DNA of 64,000 bases from Stutzerimonas stutzeri TS44 (GCA_000263395.1 AJXE01000002.1:186001-250000); one strand, 5' to 3'. Shown: positions 41,918-52,515, numbered from the stretch's first letter. Numbers and translations are program-made. The notes: generated by a model not told the origin, from the sequence alone.

Positions 41918-42520
41918 CTAGAAGCGCGACCCTGGCTCGCCCAGGAATGCGTGCTCGGCCTCGCTCGACTCGCGCCCGAGGATCGCATTGCGATGGGGGA
42001 AGCGGCCGAAGCGGGCGATCACCGCGCGGTGGCGCCGGGCGTGCTCGAGAAAATCGTCGAACAGCGGCTGTTCGTCCGCCGTGGCGATCTCGCGCAACTG
42101 CTCGAACTGCGCGACGGCCAGCTCCTGCTGCGCCAGATCCTCGGCGTGCTCCAGCACCAGGTAGACGAACACTCGCTGGATCGGCGTCAGCAGCACATCA
42201 CCGCCATGCGCCAGCCCCTGACGCACCAGTCGCTGCGCCCGCGCATCGCCGGCGAAGGCCTGCGGCGTACCGCGCTGGATCATCCGCGGCAGCTGGTCGA
42301 GCAGCAGGATCAGCGCCAGCCAGCCGGCGGGGCTGGCTGTCCAGTCGTCGAGTTCGCCGCGCAGCGCCTGCTCGCACAGCGGGCCGAAGCGCTCGCGGGC
42401 CTGGGCGTCCTGCTCGTCCCGGTAGCCGAACCAGAGCCCGTGCTTCTCGGCCGCGATCTCGCGCGCCGTGGCGCCCCGGCCGAACCACCAGTCCAGCAAT
42501 CGCTGCCAGGGCGCGGGCAT
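41918..42520 (-). CDS. DUF924 family protein
   Basis: This 200-residue helical protein has the DUF924 signatures LILLLDQLPRMIQRGTPQAF near 65 and RFGRFPHRNAILGRESSEAE near 170. It is cytoplasmic and tetratricopeptide-like. Function is unknown. The start at 42520 is chosen because the family begins near LLDWWFG and the longer frame overlaps fbp. It lies 4 bases downstream of the fbp stop, so it is probably in the same operon. Confidence 0.87.
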   Translation of the reverse strand: MPAPWQRLLDWWFGRGATAREIAAEKHGLWFGYRDEQDAQARERFGPLCEQALRGELDDWTASPAGWLALILLLDQLPRMIQRGTPQAFAGDARAQRLVRQGLAHGGDVLLTPIQRVFVYLVLEHAEDLAQQELAVAQFEQLREIATADEQPLFDDFLEHARRHRAVIARFGRFPHRNAILGRESSEAEHAFLGEPGSRF

Positions 42521-42524
42521 CACG

Positions 42525-43535
42525 TCAGGCCTGGTGATAGCCGGTGATGCGCTCGACTTCTTCCTTCGAGCCGAGGAACACCGGCACGCGCTGGTGCAGC
42601 GAGGTCGGCTGGATGTCGAGGATGCGCTGACGGCCATCGGTGGCGGCGCCGCCCGCCTGCTCGATGATGAAGGACATCGGGTTGGCTTCGTACATCAGCC
42701 GCAGCTTGCCGGGCTTCTCCGGCTCACGGGCATCCCAGGGATACATGAACAGGCCGCCGCGGGTGAGGATGCGGTGCACGTCGGCCACCATCGAGGCAAT
42801 CCAGCGCATGTTGTAGTTCTTGCCCAGCGGCCCTTCCTTACCGGCCAGCAGTTCGCTGACGTAGCGCTTGACCGGCTCTTCCCAGTGGCGCTGGTTGGAC
42901 ATGTTGATGGCGAATTCGGCGGTACTCTGCGGCACGCTGAGGTGCTCGTGGGTGAGCACGAAGCTGCCCAGTTCGCGGTCGAGGGTGAAGCCCATCACGC
43001 CGTCGCCGAGGGTCAGGATCAGCATGGTCTGCGGGCCGTAGATCGCGTAGCCGGCGGCCACCTGCTGGGTGCCCGGCTGGAGGAAGGCTTCCTCGCCGAG
43101 GCTGTCGTTCTGGCTGAAGCATTCGCGCGGGCAGCGCAGTACCGAGAAGATGGTGCCGACCGAGACGTTGACGTCAATGTTGCTGGAGCCGTCCAGCGGG
43201 TCGAACACCAGCAGGTAGGCGCCCTTGGGGTACTTGCCGGGAATCTGGTAGGCGTTGTCCATTTCCTCGGAAGCCATGCCGGCCAGGTGGCCGCCCCACT
43301 CGTTGGCCTCCAGCAGGATCTCGTTGGACAGCACGTCGAGCTTCTTCTGCACCTCGCCCTGGATGTTCTCGCTTTCCGCGCTGCCGAGTACACCGCCCAG
43401 CGCGCCCTTGGACACCTGGTGGCTGATGGCCTTGCACGCGCGCGCCACCACCTCGACAAGGAAGCGCAGATCCGCGGGAGTGTTGTTGCTGCGGGTCTGC
43501 TCGATGAGGTAGCGACTCAGGGTTACGCGTGACAT
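42525..43535 (-). CDS. fbp: Fructose-1,6-bisphosphatase class I
   Basis: This 336-residue gluconeogenic enzyme hydrolyses fructose-1,6-bisphosphate to fructose-6-phosphate. The metal-site motif [20 protein letters not shown] is near 110, the metal Glu pair lies in [18 protein letters not shown], and the sugar-phosphate region is [20 protein letters not shown]. The start at 43535 gives the family start [11 protein letters not shown]. It may act with the glgP and pckA products in this window in gluconeogenesis and glycogen metabolism. Confidence 0.97.
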   Translation of the reverse strand: MSRVTLSRYLIEQTRSNNTPADLRFLVEVVARACKAISHQVSKGALGGVLGSAESENIQGEVQKKLDVLSNEILLEANEWGGHLAGMASEEMDNAYQIPGKYPKGAYLLVFDPLDGSSNIDVNVSVGTIFSVLRCPRECFSQNDSLGEEAFLQPGTQQVAAGYAIYGPQTMLILTLGDGVMGFTLDRELGSFVLTHEHLSVPQSTAEFAINMSNQRHWEEPVKRYVSELLAGKEGPLGKNYNMRWIASMVADVHRILTRGGLFMYPWDAREPEKPGKLRLMYEANPMSFIIEQAGGAATDGRQRILDIQPTSLHQRVPVFLGSKEEVERITGYHQA

Positions 43536-43671
43536 GGACAAGGCTCCAGAGAGGGGAGAAAACCCGCGCAGTTTAGCAGGCCGGCACAAAACTAACTCCC
43601 CTCAGACCGGCGGCGGCGCCGCGGAGTTCAGCGCAGCGGCGACAGCCGCCCTGCGCCGCGCTCCGCGCCGG

Positions 43672-46125
43672 CTACATCACCTTCCAGATCTCGCTGGCGT
43701 ACTCGCCAATGGTGCGGTCGGAGGAGAACCAGCCGGTGCGCGCGGTGTTGAGCACCGCCGAGCGCCACCACTGCTGCGGATCGCGCCAGCGCGCCTCGAC
43801 CTCCAGCTGCGCCTGCCAGTAGGCCTCGAAGTCGGCGCAGACGTGATAGGTGTCGTGCCAGTAGAGGCCGTCGATCAGGCCCACGTAGCGCCCCGGATCG
43901 TCGGCCGAGAAGGCGCCGCCGCGAATCGCCGAAAGCACCTCGCCCAGCCGTCGCGAACCGATGATGGTGGCCTCGGCGTTGAATTCGCCGGCACGCTTGC
44001 GCGCCTCCACCTGCTGCGCGGTGAGGCCGAAGATGAACATGTGCTCGCGGCCGATCTGCTCGCTCATCTCGACATTGGCGCCGTCCAGCGTGCCGATGGT
44101 CAGCGCGCCGTTGAGGGCGAACTTCATGTTGCTGGTACCCGACGCCTCCAGTCCGGCGGTGGAAATCTGCTCGGAAAGGTCGGCCGCCGGGATGATGTCC
44201 TCGGCCAGGCTGACGTTGTAGTTGGGCAGGAACACCACCTTGAGCAGACCGCGCACGGTGGGGTCGTCGTTGATGGTGCGGGCGATGTCGTTGGCCAGCT
44301 TGATGATCAGCTTGGCCTGGTGATAGCTGGCCGCCGCCTTGCCGGCGAAGATCTTCACCCGCGGCACCCAGTCGCCGCCAGGGTCGGCGCTGATCGCGTG
44401 GTACAGCGCCACGGTGTGCAGCAGGTTGAGCAACTGGCGCTTGTACTCGTGGATGCGCTTGACGTGCACGTCGAACAGCGCCGTCGGATCGACGCTCACG
44501 CCGAGGCGCTCCTGGATCAGCGCCGCCAGGTGGCGCTTGTTGGCCATGCGTTGCTCGGCGAACTGCTGGCGGAAGGCGGCCTGCTCGGCGAACGGCTCCA
44601 GCTCACGCAGGCGGTGTTCCGGGTCGTCCAGCAGCGCCTCGCCGAGGTTGCTCACCAGCAGCGCGGTGAGGTGCGGGTTGGCCTGGTACAGCCAGCGGCG
44701 GAAGGTGATGCCGTTGGTCTTGTTGTTGATCCGCTCGGGGTAGAGCGCGTGCAGGTCGGTGAACACGGTCTTGCGCATCAGCCCGGTGTGCAGCGCCGAC
44801 ACGCCGTTGACGCTGGACGAGCCGAGGAACGCCAGGTTGCCCATGCGCACACGGCGCCCGTGATCCTCCTCGATCAGCGACACCGAACGCAGCAGCTCGG
44901 CATCCTGCACGCCGCGCTGGCGCAGGCTGTCGAGGTGATGGGCGTTGATCAGGTAGATGATCTGCATGTGCCGCGGCAGCAGGCGCTCCATCAGCCCCAC
45001 CGGCCAGGTTTCCAGCGCCTCGGGCAGCAGCGTGTGGTTGGTGTAGTTCAGCGTCGCGGTGGTCAGCTTCCAGGCGTGCTGCCATTGCAGGCCGTGCACG
45101 TCCACCAGCAGGCGCATCAGCTCGGCCACGGCGATCGCCGGGTGGGTGTCGTTGAGCTGGATCGCCGCATAGTCCGGCAGGTTGTCCAGCGTGCCGCGCT
45201 GGTCGAGGTGGCGGCGCAGCAGGTCCTGCAGCGAGGCGGCGACAAAGAAGTACTCCTGGCGCAGGCGCAGCTCCTGCCCGGCCTCGGTGCTGTCGGCCGG
45301 ATAGAGCACCCGCGAGATGCTCTGCGCCTTGGCTTCCTCGGCCACCGCACCGATGTGGTCGCCGGCGTTGAAGCGGTCCAGATGGAAATCTGCCTCGGCC
45401 CGCGCGCGCCACAGGCGCAGGGTGTTCACGCTGGCGCCGCGCCAGCCGACGATCGGCGTGTCGTAGGCAATCGCCCGCACGCCCTCGGCCCAGTGCCAGA
45501 AGTGCCGGGCTTCGCCGCCGCTCTCACCGGGGATCGCCGTGACGTTGCCGCCGAAGCCGATCAGGTAGCTGACTTCCGGCCGCTCGAACTCCCAGGGGTT
45601 GCCGAAGTCCAGCCAGGTCTCGGTCTGTTCGTGCTGCCAGCCGTCGACGATGGCCTGACGGAACAGTCCGTGGTCGTAGCGGATGCCGTAGCCATGCGCC
45701 GCCACCTGCAGCGTCGCCATGCTCTCCATGAAGCATGCCGCCAGCCGGCCGAGGCCGCCGTTGCCCAGCGCGGCGTCGGGTTCGAGCACGCGGATGCGTT
45801 CGATGTCGACGTCCAGCTCGGCCAGCGCCTCGCGTGCCACCTCGAACAGGCCGAGGTTGCTCAGGCTGTCGACCAGCAGACGGCCGATAAGAAATTCCAG
45901 CGAGAGGTAGTAGACCCGCTTGCAGCCGCCCTTGTAGGTCTGCCGGGTGCATTCCATCCAGTGGTCGATGATGTGGTCGCGCGCGGCAAGCGCCACCGCC
46001 TCGAACCAGTCGTAGTCGGAAGCGCTTTCGGAGTCCTTGCCGACCGAATAGGTCAGCTTGCGCAGGACCTTCTCGCGGTACGCGCTGACTTCGTCGGAAG
46101 GGGAAACGCCGGATTCCTGCGTCAT
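43672..46125 (-). CDS. glgP: Glycogen/starch phosphorylase
   Basis: This 817-residue PLP enzyme releases glucose-1-phosphate from alpha-glucans. The PLP-lysine signature is EASGTSNMKFALNGALTIGT near 660, and LEFLIGRLLVDSLSNLGLFE near 80 and DAALGNGGLGRLAACFMESM near 117 are family landmarks. VKRIHEYKRQLLNLLH near 545 is also present. It stands apart from other glycogen genes here. The ATG at 46125 has a weak upstream AGGATG. Confidence 0.97.
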   Translation of the reverse strand: MTQESGVSPSDEVSAYREKVLRKLTYSVGKDSESASDYDWFEAVALAARDHIIDHWMECTRQTYKGGCKRVYYLSLEFLIGRLLVDSLSNLGLFEVAREALAELDVDIERIRVLEPDAALGNGGLGRLAACFMESMATLQVAAHGYGIRYDHGLFRQAIVDGWQHEQTETWLDFGNPWEFERPEVSYLIGFGGNVTAIPGESGGEARHFWHWAEGVRAIAYDTPIVGWRGASVNTLRLWRARAEADFHLDRFNAGDHIGAVAEEAKAQSISRVLYPADSTEAGQELRLRQEYFFVAASLQDLLRRHLDQRGTLDNLPDYAAIQLNDTHPAIAVAELMRLLVDVHGLQWQHAWKLTTATLNYTNHTLLPEALETWPVGLMERLLPRHMQIIYLINAHHLDSLRQRGVQDAELLRSVSLIEEDHGRRVRMGNLAFLGSSSVNGVSALHTGLMRKTVFTDLHALYPERINNKTNGITFRRWLYQANPHLTALLVSNLGEALLDDPEHRLRELEPFAEQAAFRQQFAEQRMANKRHLAALIQERLGVSVDPTALFDVHVKRIHEYKRQLLNLLHTVALYHAISADPGGDWVPRVKIFAGKAAASYHQAKLIIKLANDIARTINDDPTVRGLLKVVFLPNYNVSLAEDIIPAADLSEQISTAGLEASGTSNMKFALNGALTIGTLDGANVEMSEQIGREHMFIFGLTAQQVEARKRAGEFNAEATIIGSRRLGEVLSAIRGGAFSADDPGRYVGLIDGLYWHDTYHVCADFEAYWQAQLEVEARWRDPQQWWRSAVLNTARTGWFSSDRTIGEYASEIWKVM

Positions 46126-46316
46126 GGATCATCCTCGCAGCTGGAAAACATACAAGAGGGACTCGTGGCGGTGCGACCGGTTCACCTCATCGGGCCGTCC
46201 GGACAGGTTTGCAGGTTTCCTTTACATCTGCGCGACCGCCCGTCCGGCGTCCGCCGCTGGCAATTGCCGCGCGGCCCGGTATGATCGCGCACCTTTTTTT
46301 CATCGAAGCGCGCGCC

Positions 46317-46730
46317 GTGAAACACTCGCTGATCGCCTCATCCGACCCGGAACGCCTGGAAACCTGGGCCCGCTACAGCAACGGCCTGTGCCGCGACTGC
46401 CACGCGACATGCTGCACCCTGCCGGTAGAGGTGCGCATCGACGACCTGATCCGCCTGGGCCTGGTCGACGAGTTCGAGCGCGACGAGCCGGCCAAGCAGG
46501 TCGCCCGGCGCCTGAGCCGCGAAGGGGTGGTCGAGCACTTCAACCACAAGCGCGAGGTCTTCACCCTGACCCGCCTGGCCAACGGCGACTGCCTCTACCT
46601 CGACCGCCAGACGCGCCTGTGCACGGTGTACGCCAAGCGCCCGGACACCTGCCGCAACCACCCGCACGTCGGCCCGCGTCCGGGCTATTGCGCCTACCAG
46701 CGCAAGGGCGAGCGCCGCTCCGGCCGCTGA
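46317..46730 (+). CDS. YkgJ family cysteine-cluster protein
   Basis: This 137-residue cytoplasmic protein has the Cys-rich pattern of the YkgJ/CxxCxxxCC family: CRDCHATCCTLP near residue 22, then NGDCLYLDRQTRLCTVYAKR and DTCRNHPHVGPRPGYCAY. These residues probably bind a metal or iron-sulfur cluster. The start is taken as GTG 46317 (V-KHSLIASSDP, as in relatives); ATG 46281 would add 12 residues. Function is unknown. Confidence 0.85.
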   Translation: MKHSLIASSDPERLETWARYSNGLCRDCHATCCTLPVEVRIDDLIRLGLVDEFERDEPAKQVARRLSREGVVEHFNHKREVFTLTRLANGDCLYLDRQTRLCTVYAKRPDTCRNHPHVGPRPGYCAYQRKGERRSGR

Positions 46731-46884
46731 AGCACGCGCTACACCGTCGCCTCGCCACTCGCGAAGGCGCAGCGACGAGGCGCCGCCAGCCGGCGAAACG
46801 CATGACCAGGCTGGAAAAATCGTGACTCAACAGTCATGCTTGACGTCTTTCCTGTCTCCGTCACGTATTAGGAATCTCCCCGGC

Positions 46885-47337
46885 ATGAGCCGCGATAGCC
46901 GCTACCTGGAAGCCATCCTCCATCACGACATTCCGCTGACTCGCTCGCTGGGTCTGCGCGTCGCGCAGTGGGAAAACCACGAACTGCGCCTGAACGTGCC
47001 GCTGCAGCCGAACATCAACCACAAGAGCAGCATGTTCGGCGGCAGCCTGTACTGCGCCGCGGTACTGGCCGGCTGGGGTTGGCTGCACCTGCGCCTGCGC
47101 GAGGCCGGCATCGAGGATGGCCACATCGTCATCCACGAAGGCCAGATCGAATACCCGCTGCCGGTGGTTGACGATGCGATCGCCATTTGCGCCGCGCCGA
47201 CGCCAGAAGCCTGGGAGCGCTTCGAAACCATCTACCGCCGCCGCGGCCGTTCGCGCCTGGAGTTGCACAGCCGCATCCTCGCCGCCGACGGCCGCGACGC
47301 GGTGCGTTTCACCGGGCAGTTCGTGCTGCACAAGTAG
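46885..47337 (+). CDS. YiiD C-terminal-type hotdog thioesterase
   Basis: This 150-residue hotdog-fold protein of the YiiD C-terminal family is a predicted thioesterase. Features are HDIPLTRSLGLRVAQWENHE, the active-site helix NHKSSMFGGSLYCAAVLAGW near 52, and RRGRSRLELHSRILAADGRD. It is cytoplasmic and its substrate is unknown. ATG 46885 with AGGAATCTCC upstream is chosen over ATG 46822. It is a separate gene from its neighbours. Confidence 0.85.
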   Translation: MSRDSRYLEAILHHDIPLTRSLGLRVAQWENHELRLNVPLQPNINHKSSMFGGSLYCAAVLAGWGWLHLRLREAGIEDGHIVIHEGQIEYPLPVVDDAIAICAAPTPEAWERFETIYRRRGRSRLELHSRILAADGRDAVRFTGQFVLHK

Positions 47338-47396
47338 CCGTACCGGGCTGGATGCCGCGGCCCCGCGCGCAGCCAGCCTTCAGCGCCGCGCCGGCC

Positions 47397-48215
47397 TCAC
47401 GGTTGCTGCGCGATATCCAGCAGCTCGCCGCGCCAGTCGGCGCCAGCCGGCAACGCCAGGAACGAGGGATTCAGATAGCCCTCGCGCGCCGCGTAGGTCA
47501 GCGGTGCACCGCTGACATCCAGCACTTCGCCGCCCGCCCCTTCGAGCACGCCCTGCGCCGCCGCGGTATCCCACTGCGAGGTCGGTGCCAGGCGCGGATA
47601 GCAGTCGGCAGCGCCCTCGGCGAGCAGGCAGAACTTCAGCGAGCTGCCGACACTCGTCAGCTCGAGTTCGCCGAAGCGCTGGCGCAGGCGCTCGAGCAGC
47701 TGCTCCTGGGCCGGGCTGCTGTGCCGCCGGCTGGCCACCACGGTGAAGGCGCCGGCCGGCTGCCGGCGCACCCGCAGCGGCCGCAGCGTACCGTCCGCCT
47801 CGCCACACCAGGCGCCCAGCGCCGCGCCACCGTAATAGCAGCGGCCATCGACGGGGACGCCGACCACGCCGAAGCACACCCGACCGTGCTCGATCAGCGC
47901 CACGTTGACGGTGAATTCCGCGCTGCCGGCGATGAATTCCTTGGTGCCGTCCAGCGGATCGACCAGCCACCAGCGCGTCCAGCCGGCGCGCTCGGCCAAA
48001 GCTTGCGCGCAGTCCTCCTCGGACAGCACCGGAATGCCCGCATCCAGCGCGCCCAGGCCAGCCGCCAGCAACCGGTGCGCCGCCAGATCGGCCGCGGTCA
48101 CCGGTGAGGCATCGGCCTTGGTCTGCACCGCCAGCTCGTGGCGCCAGTACGGCAGGATCGCCGCGCCGGCGGCGCGCACCAGGTCGATCACCGCCGGCAG
48201 ATAGGGATGCGTCAT
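47397..48215 (-). CDS. cysQ: 3'(2'),5'-bisphosphate nucleotidase CysQ
   Basis: This 272-residue inositol-monophosphatase-fold enzyme degrades 3'-phosphoadenosine 5'-phosphate from sulfate assimilation. Metal motif WLVDPLDGTKEFIAGSAEF is near 83 and LSEEDC near 65. The C-terminal TSQWDTAAAQGVLEGAGGEV near 210 is the WDxAA motif. It overlaps the upstream nudE stop by 4 bases, the usual Pseudomonas pairing. Confidence 0.95.
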   Translation of the reverse strand: MTHPYLPAVIDLVRAAGAAILPYWRHELAVQTKADASPVTAADLAAHRLLAAGLGALDAGIPVLSEEDCAQALAERAGWTRWWLVDPLDGTKEFIAGSAEFTVNVALIEHGRVCFGVVGVPVDGRCYYGGAALGAWCGEADGTLRPLRVRRQPAGAFTVVASRRHSSPAQEQLLERLRQRFGELELTSVGSSLKFCLLAEGAADCYPRLAPTSQWDTAAAQGVLEGAGGEVLDVSGAPLTYAAREGYLNPSFLALPAGADWRGELLDIAQQP

Positions 48216-48778
48216 TGGCCGAACTCCCCGCGCTGGGTCAGCAGGTCACGCGCCAGGTACAGCGCCGCCAGGGCGCGGCCCTCGCTGAACTGCGGATGCT
48301 GGATCAGGCTCGACAGCTCGCTCAGCGGATACTGCTCGACGCGCATCGGCTCCGGCTCGTCGCCCGGCAGGCACTCGGGATAGAGGTCGCGTGCCAGCAC
48401 CACCTGGATCTTCTGGCTCATGTAGCCCGGCGACAGCGACAGCTCGGTCAGCAGTTCCAGGCGTCGCGCGCCGAAACCGGCTTCTTCCTTGAGTTCGCGG
48501 TTGGCCGCCTCGAGCACATCCTCGCCCGGCTCGATCAGGCCCTTGGGCAACGACAGCTCGTAACTGTCGGTGCCGCCGCAGTATTCCTCGATCAGCAGCA
48601 CGTTGTGCGCATCGGGCAGCGCCACGATCATCACCGCGCCGTAGCCGGTGCCCTTGCCGACCAGGCGCTCGTAGGTGCGCTCGACGCCGTTGGAGAAGCG
48701 CAGCTGCAGCTCCTCGACGCGGAACAAGCGGCTGCTCGCGACGATTTCACGGGCGAGCACGGTGGGTTTCTGGCGCAT
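48212..48778 (-). CDS. nudE: ADP compounds hydrolase NudE
   Basis: This 188-residue Nudix hydrolase acts on ADP-ribose, NADH and Ap3A-type molecules. The Nudix box is complete: GLIEPGEDVLEAANRELKEE followed by AGF near residue 90. The start MRQKPTVLAREIVASSRLFR (48778) matches the family; the longer frame is rejected. It is coupled to cysQ and divergent from yrfG. Confidence 0.95.
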   Translation of the reverse strand: MRQKPTVLAREIVASSRLFRVEELQLRFSNGVERTYERLVGKGTGYGAVMIVALPDAHNVLLIEEYCGGTDSYELSLPKGLIEPGEDVLEAANRELKEEAGFGARRLELLTELSLSPGYMSQKIQVVLARDLYPECLPGDEPEPMRVEQYPLSELSSLIQHPQFSEGRALAALYLARDLLTQRGEFGQ

Positions 48779-48890
48779 GGGGACACTCCTGCAAACGCGA
48801 GCGGCTATCATAACCCGGCTTCCGGCGGCAGCCGTGAACGCTTTGCTGCGCACCGCCGCCTCAATCCTATCCGACCATCAAGAGCCCGCC

Positions 48891-49571
48891 ATGATCGCCG
48901 CCCCGCCCTGGTCCGCCATCGATACCGTCCTGCTCGACATGGACGGCACCCTGCTGGACCTGCATTTCGATAACCATTTCTGGCTCGAATTCCTGCCGCA
49001 GCGCTACGCCGAACGCCACGGCATCAGCCGCGCGATGGCCGAGATGGAGCTGACGCCACTGTTCAACGAGCACCTGGGCAAGCTGACCTGGTACTGCCTG
49101 GACTTCTGGACCCGCGAACTCGACCTGCCGATCCGCGAAATGAAACGCGAGATCGCCCACCTGATCGCCCTGCGTCCGGCCGCCGACGACTTTCTCGCGG
49201 CGCTGCGCGACGCCGACAAGCGCGTGGTGCTGATCACCAACGCCCACCGCGATTCGCTGTCGCTGAAGCTCGAGCGCGTCGAACTGGCGCCCTGGTTCGA
49301 CCGCCTGATCAGCTCGCACGATTATGGCTTCCCCAAGGAAGACGCGCAGTTCTGGCACGCGCTGCGCCAGGACCTGGAGCTGGCGCCGGAGCGCACGCTG
49401 TTCATCGACGACAGCCTGCCGATCCTGCGCAGCGCCCGCGCCTTCGGCATCGCCCACCTGCTGGCGGTGCGCGAGCCGGATAGCCGCCGCGGGCGCAAGG
49501 ACACCGAGGAGTTCGCTGCGGTCGAGGGCTATCCGGAGCTGATCCGCAGCCTGCAGGAGCGCGCGGCCTGA
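48891..49571 (+). CDS. yrfG: GMP/IMP nucleotidase YrfG
   Basis: This 226-residue HAD-superfamily 5'-nucleotidase has motif I VLLDMDGTLLDLHFDNHFW near residue 13, motif II VVLITNAHRDS near 110 and motif IV RTLFIDDSLPILRSARAFG near 165. It dephosphorylates GMP and IMP in purine turnover. It is divergent from nudE, as in P. aeruginosa. Confidence 0.93.
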   Translation: MIAAPPWSAIDTVLLDMDGTLLDLHFDNHFWLEFLPQRYAERHGISRAMAEMELTPLFNEHLGKLTWYCLDFWTRELDLPIREMKREIAHLIALRPAADDFLAALRDADKRVVLITNAHRDSLSLKLERVELAPWFDRLISSHDYGFPKEDAQFWHALRQDLELAPERTLFIDDSLPILRSARAFGIAHLLAVREPDSRRGRKDTEEFAAVEGYPELIRSLQERAA

Positions 49572-49682
49572 CAAAGCGCGCTTTTCTGCCCCGAGTAACC
49601 CCGTAGAATCGTCGCGCCGCGAGCCTGGCCTGCGCGCAGGCCGCCCCGACAGCCGACCACGGTGCAAGGAATGGAACAGGTT

Positions 49683-51902
49683 ATGCCGACAGCTGAGCGC
49701 TGGCCGCACAGCAGCAGCGAAATGGGCGAACGGATTCGCCAACACGACTGGCAGGCCAGCCCGCTGGGCCCGCCCGCGAACTGGCCGGCGGCCCTGCGCC
49801 TGCTGCTCGATACGATCCTCGATGCCCCCGGGCCCATGTGCATCCTCTGGGGCGCGGACAACGTACAGCTGTACAACGACGCCCACGCACGGCTGATCGG
49901 CCGGCGCCATCCGGCCGAGTTGGGCAGCCCGGCCTGCGACACCTGGGGCGCCACCTGGGAACTGCTCGAACCGGCCTGCGACAGCGCGCGGCGCGGCGAG
50001 GCGCGCCTGCTGCACAACCGCCACCTGCTGATCGAGCGCCACGACGAACCGGAAGATGCCTGGTTCGACATGGCGCTGAGCCCGATCCGCGACAGCCGGG
50101 GCGAGATCGCCGGCCTGCTGCTGTGCCTCAACGAGACCAGCGAGCGCATGCGCAGCGAGGCCCGGCTATCGCAGACCGCACTGCGCTACAAGCTCAGCGC
50201 CGAGGCCTATCGGCTCAGCGAACAGCGCCTGCAACTGGCGCTGGAAGCCAGCGACCTGATCGGCATCTGGGACTGGGATGTGCAGGCCGGCGCGAGCTGC
50301 GAGCAGGTCGAACTGCTCTGCCGGGTGTCCGAGCAGGACTATCCGAGCCCCCCGCAGAACCTCTCGGTGCAACCGTTCCTCGCGCACATCCACTCCGACG
50401 ACCGCGCCCGCGTATACGCGGCGATGCAGCAGTGCGTCGCCGGCAACGGCACCTTCGCCGAGCGCTACCGGCTGCATGGCGACGACGCGCAGCCGCGTTG
50501 GGCCTACGCGCGCGGGCGCTGCCACTACGACGAAGACGGCCGGGTGCTGCGCTTTCCAGGCGCGGTGATGGACATCAGCCGCCAGCACGCCAGCGAACTG
50601 GCCCTGCGCGAACTCAACGAGACGCTGGAAAGCCGCATCCAGGAGCGCACCCAGGCACTGGCCGAGGTCTACGAACGGCTGCTCAAGGAAATGGCCAGCC
50701 ACGAACAGGCCCAGGACGCCCTACGCCAGGCGCAGAAGATGGAGGCTGTCGGCCAGCTGACCGGCGGCATCGCGCACGACTTCAACAACATGCTCACCGG
50801 CATCATCGGCGGGCTGGACCTGATCCAGCGCTACATCCAGTCCGGCCGTCACGACGAAACCCAGCGCTTCATCGACGCCGCAGTCACCTCTGCCAACCGT
50901 GCCGCGGCGCTCACCCATCGCCTGCTGGCCTTCGCCCGCCGCCAGCCGCTGAACCTCAAGCGGGTCGAACTCAACGCGCTGATCGACTCGATGCACGACC
51001 TGCTGCTGCGCACACTCGGCAGCCATATCCAGATCGAAATGCGGCTGCAGGACGATCTGCGCCCGGCCCACAGCGACGACAACCAGCTGGAAAGCACGCT
51101 GCTCAACCTGGTGATCAACGCCCGCGATGCCATGCCCGACGGCGGCACGCTGCGCATCGGCACCGCCAACGTGGAGCTCGAACGCGCCCGCCAGGTCGGC
51201 GAGCTACCGCCCGGCGCCTACGTCACCCTGACGATCGCCGACAGCGGCTGCGGCATGACGCCCAAGGTCCTGGCCAGCGCTTTCGAGCCGTTCTTCACCA
51301 CCAAGCCCATCGGCCAGGGCACCGGCCTCGGGCTGTCGATGATCTACGGCTTCGCCCGCCAGGCCGGTGGTCATCTGCAGATCACCAGCGAGCCGGGGGC
51401 CGGGACCGAAGTCTGCCTGTACCTGCCGACCCACGCCGAGGCCGCGTCCTGCGCCCCGCCGCCGCGCGCCACGGGCGCCGTGCCGCGTGCCCAGCAGGGC
51501 GAATGCGTGCTGGTGGTCGAGGACGACCCGGCGGTACGCCTGCTGGTGCTCGATGCGCTGGAAATGCTCGGCTATCAGGCACTGGAGGCGGCCGAAGGCA
51601 GTGCGGCGGTAGCGCTCCTGGAGTCGGACCAGCGCATCGACCTGCTGGTCACCGACGTCGGCCTGCCGGGCATGAACGGTCGGCAGTTGGCCGACATCGC
51701 CCGGCAACCGCGTCCGCAGCTGCCGGTGCTGTTCATGACCGGCTATGCCGAGCGGGCCGCCAGCAGCGGATTCCTCGACAGCGGCATGGACATGATCAGC
51801 AAGCCGTTCACCATCGACCAGTTGGCGCAGCAGATCCGCGCCATGCTGGCCGGGGACGATGACCAGCCGGGGCGCACGGCACCATCCCTGAACCAGCCCT
51901 AG
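49683..51902 (+). CDS. Hybrid sensor histidine kinase/response regulator
   Basis: This soluble hybrid kinase of about 739 residues has no membrane span. A PAS-like region (about 20-160; [20 protein letters not shown]) is followed by a PAS/PAC region (about 180-305) and a coiled coil ([20 protein letters not shown]). The HisKA phospho-acceptor is in [14 protein letters not shown] near 363. The HATPase has DSGCGM and [18 protein letters not shown]-terminal receiver has Asp in [13 protein letters not shown] near 657. The start is uncertain: ATG 49683 is the best spaced from AAGGA, while ATG 49671 and GTG 49662 are in frame. The signal is unknown and no cognate regulator adjoins. Confidence 0.88.
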   Translation: MPTAERWPHSSSEMGERIRQHDWQASPLGPPANWPAALRLLLDTILDAPGPMCILWGADNVQLYNDAHARLIGRRHPAELGSPACDTWGATWELLEPACDSARRGEARLLHNRHLLIERHDEPEDAWFDMALSPIRDSRGEIAGLLLCLNETSERMRSEARLSQTALRYKLSAEAYRLSEQRLQLALEASDLIGIWDWDVQAGASCEQVELLCRVSEQDYPSPPQNLSVQPFLAHIHSDDRARVYAAMQQCVAGNGTFAERYRLHGDDAQPRWAYARGRCHYDEDGRVLRFPGAVMDISRQHASELALRELNETLESRIQERTQALAEVYERLLKEMASHEQAQDALRQAQKMEAVGQLTGGIAHDFNNMLTGIIGGLDLIQRYIQSGRHDETQRFIDAAVTSANRAAALTHRLLAFARRQPLNLKRVELNALIDSMHDLLLRTLGSHIQIEMRLQDDLRPAHSDDNQLESTLLNLVINARDAMPDGGTLRIGTANVELERARQVGELPPGAYVTLTIADSGCGMTPKVLASAFEPFFTTKPIGQGTGLGLSMIYGFARQAGGHLQITSEPGAGTEVCLYLPTHAEAASCAPPPRATGAVPRAQQGECVLVVEDDPAVRLLVLDALEMLGYQALEAAEGSAAVALLESDQRIDLLVTDVGLPGMNGRQLADIARQPRPQLPVLFMTGYAERAASSGFLDSGMDMISKPFTIDQLAQQIRAMLAGDDDQPGRTAPSLNQP

Positions 51903-52044
51903 ACCGTTGCGCTTGCTGGAAGTTCCTTTTCAAAACAAATACTTGCAAAGCTTGCACAAATTCACACCTTTCATCGGCGAGCGCTTGCGGCATGCCCGTA
52001 TGGCGGGTAAGGATCGCGGCGCCATCCACTCTGGGATTTCGTCA

Positions 52045-52515
52045 ATGAAGTATTCCTCGATTCTGCTGTTGTCCGCGAGCCTGCTCAGCAGCGTCGCGTT
52101 TGCCGGAAGTAATACCGAAGCAGCCGTCGGCGGCGCGCTGGGCGGTGCACTGGGCTCGGTGGTTGGCGGACACCTGGGCGGCTCCACCGGCGCAGCCATC
52201 GGTGCCGGCGTCGGCGGCGCGGCCGGCGGCGCAGTGGGCGCGGACCGGCGCAACCGTACCGAGGCGGCCATCGGCGGCGGCCTGGGCGCGGCCGGCGGCA
52301 ACGTCATCGGCCAGCAGGTCGGCGGCAGCACCGGCGGGCTGATCGGCGCGGCGGTCGGTGGCGGTGCCGGCGGCGCGCTCGGCAACGCCTACGGCGACGA
52401 CGATCATGGCTACCGCGATCGCGATCGGCGCTACTACCGCGATGGCTATCGCGGCGGTCATCGCCACCCCGGCAAGGGCCACTACAAGAAAAAGTGGCAC
52501 AAGCACCATCACTGA
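52045..52515 (+). CDS. Glycine-zipper protein with basic/His-rich tail
   Basis: This 156-residue protein has a Sec signal (MKYSSILLLSASLLSSVAFA). A long glycine-zipper segment of GxxxG repeats (about 25-120; GGALGGALGSVVGGHLGGST) follows, and then a charged tail rich in Arg, Tyr, Lys and His (KGHYKKKWHKHHH). Glycine-zipper proteins associate with membranes or amyloid-like surfaces. The exact function is unknown. The tail could bind metal or nucleic acid (inference). Confidence 0.82.
   Translation: MKYSSILLLSASLLSSVAFAGSNTEAAVGGALGGALGSVVGGHLGGSTGAAIGAGVGGAAGGAVGADRRNRTEAAIGGGLGAAGGNVIGQQVGGSTGGLIGAAVGGGAGGALGNAYGDDDHGYRDRDRRYYRDGYRGGHRHPGKGHYKKKWHKHHH

Noticed and set aside
43534-46284. 916-codon plus-strand frame opposite glgP
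   Set aside because: Antisense to a certain glycogen phosphorylase, with no recognisable motif.
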